From positions 9,890,501 through 9,954,500 of the forward strand of contig CM060076.1 of the NCBI GenBank assembly GCA_030533445.1: DNA of 64,000 nt. Direction: 5' to 3'. Positions 25,084-38,000 of this stretch are shown here, in pieces. Under the pieces are notes generated by a model. It was not told the origin of the DNA. It worked only from the letters and a program-made list of their open reading frames with translations, and did not search any database. The DNA comes from Cyprinodon diabolis. Its lineage: Eukaryota > Chordata > Actinopteri > Cyprinodontiformes > Cyprinodontidae. Made by a program: the position numbers and the translations under genes. How positions within the stretch are numbered: the stretch's first letter is position 1; the number at the start of each line of letters is the position of its first letter.

Positions 25084-25350
25084 TGTTGGTTGGTGTATGT
25101 TTGTGGATACGTAATTATTTATTATTTTTATTTTTTTTTAGATAAACTTTGTAGGTTAAGAAACATAAATGCGCCTCAGCCGTTGCGCATGCGCGAAGGC
25201 GGCTAAATTCAAAAAAAGACGTTAGCGTTCGGTTTGAGCTGGCGCATTGCCCTAAAACAAATGTCTTATAAAACTTGTTTTTGATTTCTAACGTAGAGCA
25301 ACAGAGATATATCTTGTGTAGATCGAAGAAACTGGTTTAAGACACATAAG
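24925..25350. promoter_or_regulatory. Bidirectional KNSTRN-KNL1 promoter and KNL1 non-coding exon 1
   Basis: The two genes diverge from here. Visible elements are TGCGCATGCGCG at 25184-25195 (an NRF1-type palindrome), GGCGG at 25198-25202 with TTCAAA at 25208-25213 (a CDE/CHR-like pair with 5-bp spacing), and E2F-like TTTCCGCCC at 24932-24940 with TTCCGCCCCC near 24980. A 35-base T run at 25046-25080 separates the halves. KNL1 exon 1 is non-coding and ends at 25350 before a GTACGT donor. The transcription starts and the use of these sites are inferred. Confidence 0.6.
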
Positions 25351-26084
25351 GTACGTGACTTAAAACATGTTTGATAGGAGATTTGTCGATAACTTGGCTA
25401 GCAATAAGGCTTGTAACACCAAATCTGTCTCAGTATTGGTAGCAGGATGATGCTTTCTTTTATTGCAATCTGCCATTGTTTTTGCGATGTTTTATATTTA
25501 ATAACCCCAGTTTGCTAAAGGGCCACTGCGATGCTTTTTTGTGAATACTGATTACTTTGAAATATGAAGCTTATATTTGGTTGGTAAATAAACTTTAGTG
25601 CTTATTTGTGTTTTTTATGGAGTCACTATAAATGGTGTTCAGGAATGGTTTAAATACTCTATAAGTTTGTGTATTTTTTAAATATAGTTTTTCTTGACAA
25701 GGACCTTTGTTATACAGCAATATTTTCTTTCTTTTCTCATTGTACTTGTCAAGTGGAGAATAATACAATCTGTGTGACAGTTAGTATTGCACTTTTATAA
25801 CTTGTCAGTCTGGATTCTTTAAATTATGTGAAATCCAGTAATTTAGAAAGTGAAGAAACTGCTGCTGTCTTCCATATTATGCTTTTTATGAATAAAATAA
25901 ATGAATGTCTAGTTCCCCAGGTTGACAGACATATATACTGCTGTAACACACTGGGGATGCCCTAGAAATTGGATTATCAGTCAACTTCTTTTTTTTTTAT
26001 ATTTTACGCCATCATGAGGTGGAAATCCTCCAGATGTTATGATCTATGATCTGATTATGGTTCACTGTTTTCTTACAGGTGAAG

Positions 26085-29000
26085 ATGGAACCTTTGGATC
26101 CAGGAAGGAATGTGTGAGTAAAATATGTGATAGGGATGATTGGTAAATGGTGTGGGATTCACCTTCAAATTGGTGGGAAAAGCATTAAGATATTTTATAT
26201 TTTGTATTAATTGACCAGTAAAGCTATGATATAGTGTTTTTAAATCAGTAGAATAATGTCATTTTGTGTATTAGCACATTAAGATAACTTTGAGATGCGG
26301 CTTGTAGTATTTATGGGCAATGGACACATTGGTATAACAGAGGAAGGAAAGGGTTTATTGAAACTATGATCTTGTACCTGAGTCCAATAGGAGAAAGAAT
26401 AAAGGTAATGCATTCTTTTGTAGTAGTTCAACTTTAGCGTCATCTGGGGAGATAATGCTCTGTTAAACTCTTTGCTGCAAGTAAGATCTATTATTGCAAC
26501 AAGGCAGGTGTCAGTCGTTTAGCTTTTTATAAAGGTGAAAATTAGAAGCTTTACAGCGAAGCATTAATTAAAAGGATTTAAAATTAGATTTTTTTTTATC
26601 CGTTACTATAAGGTTTCAATTAAAAAAATGTTGCCATGATGTAACCAGATTGTTTTCCATATGTTATATTTACTGTATGCAGCAATTGAAAGATAGCCCT
26701 GCATTGAAGTGCATGTTGCTCTACATCATACTGTACTGTTCCAGTGAGCATTTAGGGGGAAAAATTATGAAAAATGTTTTTGTTTTTTGTTTTTTTACCA
26801 TCATTTTGACTACCTTTGCTGCATTAATGAATATTTACCCAAGTAAAAACAAATTGGCCTAATTATTGTTTGTATTTTGTGGTACAGTGGAGGCAGCGGA
26901 TCCTCCAGGCGACGCATTTCTTCTGTAAGTGTTTAAAATGCTTAACAGAAAGTACGCATATTTCTTGGATCATAGTTTTTAATGTGTGAAAGTTTAAAGC
27001 ATCTCATCAACAACATAGAAATGGATTATGATTGTGTATTTGTATTCTCTTTCTCATGTTTCTGTCTACCTTACATTACTCAATCTGTCCATCTATTAAT
27101 CCAGTAACTTTTTCGCCACATCAACCATTTCACCTTTTATTAATCATGAATCTATTCTTCCCTGTTTTATCATTCTTATTTTAATCTTCCATGTCGAACT
27201 CTCCTCCAATTACGATGTGAAAATGTTTTAGAACAGAACATGAATTACTTACATTAAAAATTTCAGATTTTAAAAGCACCACGGAAATCATCAGTGTTCC
27301 AGGACTTGGAGCAACAGGAAAATAAGGTAAATGGACTGACCAGCAAATGTTTCATCTGCATTTTTTTCCTTTTTTTTTTTTTTCAAAGCTGTAAAATAAT
27401 TATAAAATGTTCATAGTGGAGTTTTGATTTATTTAATTACTTAATATTTAGGTGTTGCTCTTATTTTCCCTCTCTCCCCATTAAGGTGGAAAGCGCAAAA
27501 CCGGTGGAAAAGAGGATTTCAAGAAGAGTCAGTTTTGCTCCAGCCGATGATGTTCTTTTGTTTTCTGAGTGAGTCTTAACTCCCACTTTATTTTATGTAG
27601 AATTCATAATTCTTACCTTATATACTCTTTTAATTAATTAATTAACTTTTTTAATAGAGATGCCAAGAATGTATCGAAAGCGGACTCCCCTCTACTATTG
27701 GGAGCAGGTATGTAGTACCGTATACATTATTAGATTTTTTTTTTCATTTTAACAATGCTAAGAATATTTTCTATATTATTTTACAGCCACTACAAAAACA
27801 CATGACAGGTAAGTGGATCAGTTTCATGAAGTTCAGTTTATTTACTTCCATTTTGTGTAAGCTTCACCATTTGTTTTGTTGTCTTTATTAAGGGCTCAGG
27901 TGATGGCAGCTAAAGAAATAAGCCCACAGATCATAGGTAGGAAGATTGCTATATTTGTTGTTTTTTTTGTTTGTTTGTTTTTTCTCACTAATTCCACTCT
28001 CTGATTATAGGTATAGAAAGCCTGCTGAATGCTCCGCTACATGCTTCCCAGCAAAGATTAATGGTAGGTGTAGAGTTTGAATGCTGCTTATTTTGCCACT
28101 TTAGTAGTTGGTATATCTTTGAACCTGTTTTAGAAATCTTTAAGAACATTCCAAAAATGAATAATCCAAAGGTTTTTCTGTAATCCATTCATAATGCACT
28201 GTAAGAAAATAGGACCCCAATAAGTCAGTAAATGGTAACTTCTAACAGCTATAGTTTCGGTTACATTAAGGGTTTTATTTTCTTATTTGTTTTAAAGAGT
28301 TTACTAGTCTAAATATGAGTTGATACAGTTATCTGCCTGATTTGACCTTTTTTTTATCACCACTTTTCTTAAAGAAACTCAAGTATCTGACAAAATAGAT
28401 GACTATAATGATGAATTTTCTGGAAACAAGATAGTCTATGAATATGAACTAAATGTGGGTTTGGTACAGTGGAATCTGCTTATAGTGGTCACGTTGGTCC
28501 AGAGCCAATTTAATCACTAAGCAGTTGATTACTATATCCAAATTTACCGTTATCTCACTTACTTTTTATGCAGAATATAATTTAAACGCCATTTGTGTGG
28601 TTTTTCAACAAGAAAGATCAAATGAAACAGATAGCTTCCGCATTTAATGAATTTTATTACAGTACCATGCAAGTTTAATTACAGTATACTGCGCTGTGCT
28701 CAGACATAACTCTGGTAGCCTGGTTCTGCCGGTGCATTTTTTTTTTTTTGACAAGTCTGAAGTTTGAAACAAATAGGTTCATAGAACAACAACGTAGAAG
28801 ATAACTGCATAGGCAACAGAAAATTAAAGGTAGCCACGTCTGTTTTGTGTTGCGGATCTGCTGTGCCGCCTTAAGAAATCACTTAACATATTTATTCATG
28901 GTTCCCTGGATCAGAGTGTTGTCCAACACCAATTCCACTTCTTTTTCAAAATGATGTAAAAGGTCAAAGATTTTGAAACCAACATGCAGGAGACCAGTCT

Positions 29001-32000
29001 TTAAAATGCAAATTGCATTCCTCATATCAGCTCTGGAAGAGACAACAGCCTTCACATCCTCCCCCTCCTCGCTGAGCACAGCACTGGTACCCGCACCAAA
29101 GCTCTCTTGTACCTCCACGATGATGTCGTCATCCATCATTGGCTCTGACACTGGAGTGCTGTCATCACTTTCGATCCACTTTTTAAAGGGGAATTCCGTT
29201 TTTTTTTTTTACATTGGGCCCTTGATTTTACGTTATTACATCAATATTGCCCATATAAGTTTAGTGTCATTTGGAGCCGTTCTGAACTATTCCGTTAGGT
29301 TATATCCAAGTAACGTCTTCCTATGGGCAAACAACTTGAAGGCACAAACTAAACTGTTTATAATTCATCATTTATGGTACGCCAGCATTCATAACATGTA
29401 GGCGAATCACTGTCTCCCAGACATCCGCTATTATATTTTTTATATTTATTTATTTTTTAAACAAAGCTACGCGTGTATGACGTCATCCGCGTGCGCCGGC
29501 TACTGTTTATTTATCCTGTCTGCTGAACTGCTGCTAGTTTTACTCACATGCCTGGAAGATGTCTAGTGCTATCTCACCCTGGAAATGGAATTGAACGATT
29601 CAGATCAGCTCGCCGAATGAATAGAAGGGGTAGAGCGTAGCCGCCTGTGGCCCGGGCTGCCTGTTACAACGCCAGTCCCACGCAGATGACGTCATACACG
29701 TGATGCTTTGTTTCAAAAAAAATATAAATATGAAAAATATAACGCAGATGTCTGGGGGACAGTGATTCGCCTACATGTTATGAATGCTGGCGTACCATAA
29801 ATGATAAATTATAAACAGTTTGGTTTGTGCCTTCAAGTCGTTGCCCATAGGAAGACGTTACTTGGATATAACCTAATGGAATATCTTCGGAACAGCTCCA
29901 AATGATACAAAACTCATATGGGTGAGTAGAACATGATGTAATAATGTAAAATCAAGGGCCCAATGTAAAAAATAAAAAAAAACTGCGTTCCCCTTTAATT
30001 ATTTTTACACATGTTCACATTCATAAAAGGGCAAAAAACCATAAGCGGATTTCTTGATTACTATAAACAAATTATTTAAACAGCATTTGTATAGAAATGA
30101 TTCTGTCCCTAGCCTTTTGATCACTATAAGCGGTTGATTACTAAATCCGTGACCACTATAAGCGGATTCCACTGTATTTAATTTTAAAACCAACCAAACT
30201 GTTGAAAAGAGAGACTAAACTTTTTTCCATTAAAATTCACCTTTTATTATTTAATACTTATTCATTTTTTGTTTGTGTTAAAACTGTATTTATTATTTAC
30301 TGACAGTATTTACTTTCACTAGGTCCATGCTGACAGTGGGGGTGACTTCGGAGAGAAAACATTCGTGTTTTCTGCTGAGGATGGCCTCATGGACATCACT
30401 CACAATCACACCACACACATCAGCAGCAATGCAGAGCTTTTTGGAGAGGGGAAAGTCATTGATTTGATCACAGACATACCTCCCAGTCACTCTGTACAAG
30501 CAGCAAATAACTCATCACCTTTACTGATTGATAAAAAGGCACATTCCAGTATGGAAAAGAGAACCCTTTCCACTACAGTGCCTTTTATGGATCCTGACTT
30601 TAAAAACTTCCTCTTAAGTCTCGCCAAACCAAGTTCCTGCACAACCAACGACGTTCTCACCGGGATAAAACCATCCTCTGAGACAAAAAAATCGTCCTCA
30701 TCTACGAGTGAAATGCAAAGCTCAGATGTTGACAAAGAAAATCAGGTCCCCAAATCTCTAAACGGTAGAAGGAGTATCAGAGAAGCCTTTCGTGGTAGTG
30801 CTCTCCATCCAGAGGATGAAGCGTGCATGGACATGACAGAAGCCCAAACCGGTCATACTCTCTTGGATGACGATGATCCTTTCCAGTGTCTCTTTCCATC
30901 TCAAGAGATGTACAAAAACTCTGAAAGATCAGCATCACAAGCCAGAGAAATGACGAAGCAACAGGGCCATACAAGCTTGGATTCAAACTCTGTAAAAGGT
31001 AGGAACAATTTCAACTTATGAAGTTGCCTGTAGCTTCTCTGGCTCTAACTAAACTTGATGTTGCTTACTTACACTGATGTCCATTTTTGTATGTTTATCA
31101 CCAGTGTGGCTGACAATAGAGTAAATATGATTGGATAAACTTAGAGTTGCTTATTTGTTTATATAGCAGAAATAAATACAGGGAACATTACTATAGGTTA
31201 ATAGTAAGCATATAGACTTTAGCAGAGGTAAACTCTCCTTAAAACATAACCTCCTTAGGGGAGGTAATTCCAGGACTCCTGTAGGAGCTACACAATGAGT
31301 TGGTTGATTTAAATTTAAAAAGTGCATTTATGGAAACGGCTAGATTAATCTATGTTATTATGAATTTAATAATGAGCGGCTTAACAATGTCAAAAATGTT
31401 TTTTTCTTTTCTTTCAGCTGAGAAATCTGTACTTTCAGTTCCTATCCCTCAGGAAAACTATACGGTGAGTTTCTGAGTTTTCATTTGAAATCCGAAAAAG
31501 CTTAATTAGCAAGCAGAGTTTTCACTTGTGAGGAATTTGTTTTGGTGATAAGGTACTACACACAAACAAGCAAACTTGTGGTTAGGTTAAGAAATAAAAA
31601 AAAAATAAAGAATGTAAACAAAATGTGAGAGATTTTTGAAAAACTGTTAAGATTTTATAATCTTGATATAAGTGTATGTTAACTCGATATCTTGGTTCAT
31701 TTGCTTTTCAGGTTACCTTAGCTGTAAAAAGTGACCGCGGGGGGAAAACAGATGAGCTTATGCACATCACTCAAAGTCACACTGGAAACATCAACAGCAG
31801 CTTATCAGCCAATACACAAACACCAGCATATTGCCGGGATTCACATTTTCCTAAGTCTACTCCAAGTCGTTCCAAAACTATCGACTCTGGTAGAAATCCT
31901 CAGAATCCCACAATCCAACCAAACACTGCTCCAACTTCCAAGCAAACTATCAGCAAAGATCACTTCCTGTCACAGCACAAAATGCTAAGGAATGATGATG

Positions 32001-35000
32001 ATGAAGAGAACTGCTCTCTGAGTAGAAACAGAAGTTGCAGAGAGGCGCTGTCGGTGATCAGTCCTAGTAGTGACATAAGCATGGAAATGACTGAGGTTCA
32101 AACGGGGCGCATTATGGGAGCCAATACAAGCATGGAAATGACTGAGGTTCAAACAGGGCGTATTATGGGAGCCAATACAAGCATGGAAATGACTGAGGTT
32201 CAAACAGGGCGTATTATGGGAGCCAATACAAGCATGGAAATAACTGAGGTGCAAACAGGGCTCATTATGGGACCCAATACAAGCATGGAAATGACTGAGG
32301 TTCAAACAGGGCGTATTATGGGACCCAATACAAGCATGGAAATGACTGAGGTTCAAACAGGGCGCATTATGGGAGCCAATACAAGCATGGAAATGACTGA
32401 GGTTCAAACAGGGCGTATTATGGGAGCCAATACAAGCATGGAAATGACTGAGGTTCAAACAGGGCGTATTATGGGAGCCAATACAAGCATGGAAATGACT
32501 GAGGTTCAAACAGGGCGTATTATGGGAGCCAATACAAGCATGGAAATGACTGAGGTTCAAACAGGGCGTATTATGGGAGCCAATACAAGCATGGAAATGA
32601 CTGAGGTTCAAACAGGGCGTATTATGGGAGCCAATACAAGCATGGAAATGACTGAGGTTCAAACAGGGCGTATTATGGGAGCAGATGCAAGCATGGAAAT
32701 GACTGAGGTTCAAACAGGGCGTATTATGGGAGCCAATACAAGCATGGAAATGACTGAGGTTCAAACAGGGCGCATTATTGGAGCCAATACAAGCATGGAA
32801 ATGACTGAGGTTCAAACGGGGCGCATTATAGGAGCCAATACAAGCATGGAAATGACTGAGGTTCAAACAGGGCGCATTATTGGAGCCAATACAAGCATGG
32901 AAATGACTGAGGTTCAAACAGGGCGCATTATAGGAGTCAGTGACCCAGATGATTCTCTTCAGTTTAGTCAAAAGAAAGAAGTCTTTGCTTTAGGCCAGCA
33001 GAAACACAAAGGACCACAAACATCTGATCATAAAGGTAAATATTGGTTATTTTTTGTTTATTTTCTTGATGCAATAAAATACAGAAATGAAAGGTAATAT
33101 GGCAATGATTTAGGAAAAATACCAAAACTTGATAAACCGATTATTGCAGCATGGTACAATGTTTAAAGTTTATGTTTGCTTGGTATTTTTGGAACAATCA
33201 AGTTCAAATGTAGGAAATTCTTGAACATAACCTTAAATATTTTGTTTTGTCATGTTGTAACTCTATAAACATTTTTAGTTTATCAGTATTTTGGAGCTTC
33301 AACAATAATTGGACAGAAAATGGACACTTAAGGCAAACAGGAGGACATGATGCAGCTAAGATACTGAGGCTGGGAATTATTCCTTATGTCGGTCTCCAAA
33401 TCTCCATATACCGGGCACCTGCTCTTCCCTATGCACCACATAGATTTACAGTGTTTCTCAAGCCATCAAATATTGTACAAATGGCTGAAATTGACTGAAT
33501 ACATTTAGATTTAATCTGCTTTAGTCAAAGTAAATGGGTTAAAATGACTTAGCCACTGTTTAGCCAACTAGGGTACAGTACACCATAACAGGTTGGGGAG
33601 GGATGCTGCTGTTCTACTTTAAGCTCCACACAACCAGATTAGCAACACTTGCTCTTTAGCTTACAGTTGAAAATTACTTGGAGGTTTATGCTTACAGTTT
33701 ATGAAGCCTAGATGGCAGTTCAACTGAAGAGACTGCTCCCCTACATCCATCTATGACACAGCCAATCAGCTTTGAACTACACCTCCACGAAAGCCAATCG
33801 GCATCCAAAGCTCATCTTAAAAAGCCTCCGATCCCCAACTTGTCTGCTGCCTGGTTGTGCTGTGACTTCATTCAGATGACCCCGTTTCAACCCACCTCCA
33901 GCCCCTCCTCCATCATTGTAGATAAAACTTCGTCAGAGTTCATTACTCCTGGACTCTCTCTGCATTCTGCGTCTCATTTCAACCAGTCCGGCTGAAGACC
34001 GCCATGTTGAGCCTGGTTTTGCCAGAGGTTTCTTCCCTACGGGGATTTTTTCCTCTTCACTGTCGCTTCATTCTTGCTCATCATGGACAGGTTCTCTCAA
34101 CCTGTGTTATCCGACTGGACTTCCATCTTCCAGGTCCCTGAGTGAAGCTCTAGTATCAGCTCACGCAGTCCACAGGATCAACCCATAAAGCTCAGCAGAC
34201 CGTCTCTCTAACCAGCAGTCTACAGACTGACCAACTTCATCTGTGTCCACTCCACCAGTTTCAGGCCCTATTCTTTGCTCCTGTTCATGCATATCTATCA
34301 AAGCTAAGCGCTATGTTTCCTGCCGAGGTCTGAGCGCCAACGACCAAGTAATTTTATCACAAAATTTCTTCTAATTGTCTTTTCTATTTGTGTGAGTTTT
34401 TCAGATTGAAATGCTCTTTAGCATAAACCTCCAAGTAATTTTAAATATAAAATAACAGAAATATTCTTATTTCAGTAAGCCTTTATTAGCTTTAGAAGAT
34501 TTAAAAAGTAGTCATTGGTGTTTATTCTTACTTTATACTAGAAAAAGATCATGATCTCTGGTTGTAAATTTAATTGTATAAAAGGGTCAAATTCAGTAAA
34601 AATTCAAAAAATATCCCCTGGACTTGGTTTTCAAGATTTGAAATCTTGAAAACCAAGTCCAGTGGATATTTTTTGAATTTTTACGGAATGACTATGACCT
34701 GGATGACTGAGAACCTTCATCAGCAAAAGGGTCAAATTGATCAGATTTATTGACCTTTTGTAAATATTTTTCTTCCCCAGGAATGAAAACCCAATCAAGG
34801 CTGTCTTTGAAGATGCAGCTAAAAAGGGATCAGGTGAGATTAAATAGTTTTTTATTAGTTTATTTTCTTAATCCAAGCAATGATATTGGTTTAAATAATC
34901 TTTATAATAAAGTATCACTTTATTGTTACTGTAATAGAAAAAAATAAAACAAGATTGATGCATTGAAAGATATAGACGGTAATAACATGCATCAATTATG

Positions 35001-38000
35001 TGCTTCTGAATTGTTTTTTAAAAATTGTTGACTTCCTAGACTTATCTAAATGTGATTATCTAATCATTTTGATTCAGTTCCAACTTTGCTGCTTTCTTAA
35101 CCTTTCTGTTTTATAGTTGTAACTTTATTTTTTGTTCTTAGATAAGAAAAATTGCATTATATTTTTTTTTTCACATTTAATGCTGGAAGTTTTTTTCCAC
35201 AAGTAAATTAATAGAAATAAATGTGAGTTATAGCAATATTCTAAATCTTTATTGGAAAAAATCTAAATACTTGACCACTAAAAAAGTTCATTATTGTAAT
35301 CTGATATACTTTTCTTCTCTAACTGATATTACTTCTCCACAGGACAAAGTTGTGACAGTAGATGACTACAGAAAAAGGAAAATAGGACTCTCTGCTAACA
35401 ATTCGTGTTTGGATGTGACACAAAGTCATACTGTATACATTGACACTGCTATCAGACTGGATTCCCACCAAAACGTTGGCGTGTCACCCATGTGTGGGGA
35501 GAAGACTGTGATGTTTGCTGCAGATGACGCTGAAATGGATATGACTCGGTGCCTGACAACTACTCTAGCTTCAGATTTAGTCCCTTCTGTTATGAGACAA
35601 GAAGAGCTGTCCTGCAAAAAATTGTCATCCTCTCACAATTTTGAACCTTCAGAAGATGACGTTTTCACAAGTTTAACAACAGTAAAAAACAGCGATGCTG
35701 TTGTTGCAAGAAAAACCTGTGGTACTGCAGAGACATCCGATGGATGGACAGTTTATCAGGAAGATGACATGGATATGACTGAGGCCAAGACAGGCTGTAT
35801 TTTTGGAGCTGAAGCGAGCATGAATGTGGCGCGAGATCAGACTGGCCAAGTAGTAGAAATGCCAATAAAACGGGCAGCCCTTCAGGCCATTTTACCCACT
35901 GGAGAAATGCACCATCAAACTGTCAGTGGAAAGATGGAAACAATAAAGCATCAGCAGCATGAGGAAGCTTCCAGAGCATCAAACACTGCGGGTAATGTAA
36001 TGACAAACATGTTCACAGTCTAAGATTCACTATTTGATCATCACTTGTTGAAAAGGTTGTAAAGTAATAGTTAAAACTCTTTTCAAAATGCCTCTTTGGA
36101 AAGGGTTAGTTATGTGAAAAGGTATGAGATAATTCAAAAGACAAGTACCGTACTAACCCGAATATAGGACAACTCTGATTATAAGACCACCCCCTCTTTC
36201 CAGGACCACTTTTGAGGAACAAAACAAAAAGACCAAAAAAAACAAACAACAAATTTTGAAATTATATTGCATTGAAATATTTGTTCAATTAAACAATAAC
36301 ATGTTTAAAAAAACGTTAATAACACATTGAATTGAAATCTTGCAACACTTCAACTCAAATGCAATCTGAACTTTGCTCACGGAATGTATCAAAAACCTGG
36401 ATGAGGCTTTTGCTCACAGGCATCCAGTGCCTCACTGTCACTCCTATTCTCACCCTGTCGCCCTGCAATTTTTGCTTAGGTTTTCTTCTGCTGTTTGCAT
36501 TTTTCCTGTCTTTTTGAACGTGCCATCTTCTAACAATGTACTCTGTAACGTGGTATTTCTTTGCTGACTGACAGTTGTTTGATGCCTCCCCTGGGTTGAC
36601 CACTGTTATTTTAAATTCGCTGTTGTAACTCCGCCTGAAATGTCTGCAAACTTGTCTGATTTTTAATCTACTCTGTTCTGGGCAGCGACTCGTCATTTTT
36701 AGCACCCTTGTCACTTCTTCTCTGTAGTGATAGAAAGATGGCCAAAGTGAGGTCACTTGCTTTACAAAAAAATGGGGCTCTGTGCTGTTGCGTTCATGTA
36801 GCGACCCCAGACTGTGTAATTGGTTTGGCCCCAATTATAAGACGACTCCACATTTTCACATTGTTTTTAATGAAAAAAATATTGTCTTATACTCGGGCCA
36901 CTACAGTAAATATAAACCTTGAAAGTGTTAATGTTATCATTTCTCAAAGGAAGTATTTTTAATACATGTTTTTTCCATCTTTAACTGCAGACACTCTAAT
37001 GAAGACCTCTTTAAAGACGATGATGCAAAGAAATAAGGTGAGATTAAACGCATGATTTTAGCCACAAGTCCATTTAAGTGTTCTTCTTATAGAGCCAGTA
37101 CCTATTTTACTAAAGTTGAATGGTTTATGTCTGTATATGCTCTTCCCTCAGGTTGAGTTTGATTCTAAAGACAGTGGAGAGAAAACTGTAAGATTTGCTG
37201 CCACTGATGGCTGCATGGACATCACTCAATGTCACACAGTCAACGTTAGCTGTAATGTACAATTTCACTCGCTTCCAAATGTGGCGCCCTCCTTTGGAGA
37301 GAAAACTGTAAGATTTGATGCAAATGAAGCAGTAGAAGTTTCTACAGATTTAAAAATGCTGTCCCACCAAAACGAGAACATGTTGCCTGCTAGTGGAGAG
37401 AAAACTGTGAGGTTCTCAATGGATGATGCCAACATGGACATGACTGGGAGTCACACTGTGACCATTGCACATGGTTTAAATCTTCCACATCAAAAGGTTG
37501 AACTATTACCTACTGACAATGAGGAAAATGTAAGGTTTAGGGTAGATGATGCAAAAAAGGATGTGGCAAAAAGTCGGACATTTAAAGTCCTTTCAAGTTC
37601 AAATGAGCTTCCACCTGCTAAAGAGAATCTGACAAAGCTCGTATCAAGCGATGCTACAAAGGATGTGACCCAAAGCTACGCTGTAAGCAGCGTCACTGAT
37701 TCTGACCAAAAATCGGCCCAGATTTTGGACTCCTCACTGGCCAACGCAGAGGCGATAAACAACACCCTAGTCGGCAAGACCAGAAGTGGCACCAAAAGCA
37801 TTTTAAAGAAACAAAACCCAGAGTCTCAACCCAGTATTGACATTTTTCCAAAATCTACAGAAAAAACCTTAGAGTATACCAAAAATGTTCCAACTATGAA
37901 TCTGACCCACTACTTGAATACAGATGCTGTCAGCAATCAATCGTTAGATCCACTTATGTCGGACCAACCTATTACCTCAATGCGAGAGAACATTAATGAT

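Noticed and set aside
31985..32971. 328-codon antisense frame across the MELT array (CLNLSHFHACIGSHN repeats)
   Set aside because: The 51-bp period is divisible by 3, so any open antisense frame stays open through all units. There is no independent coding evidence.
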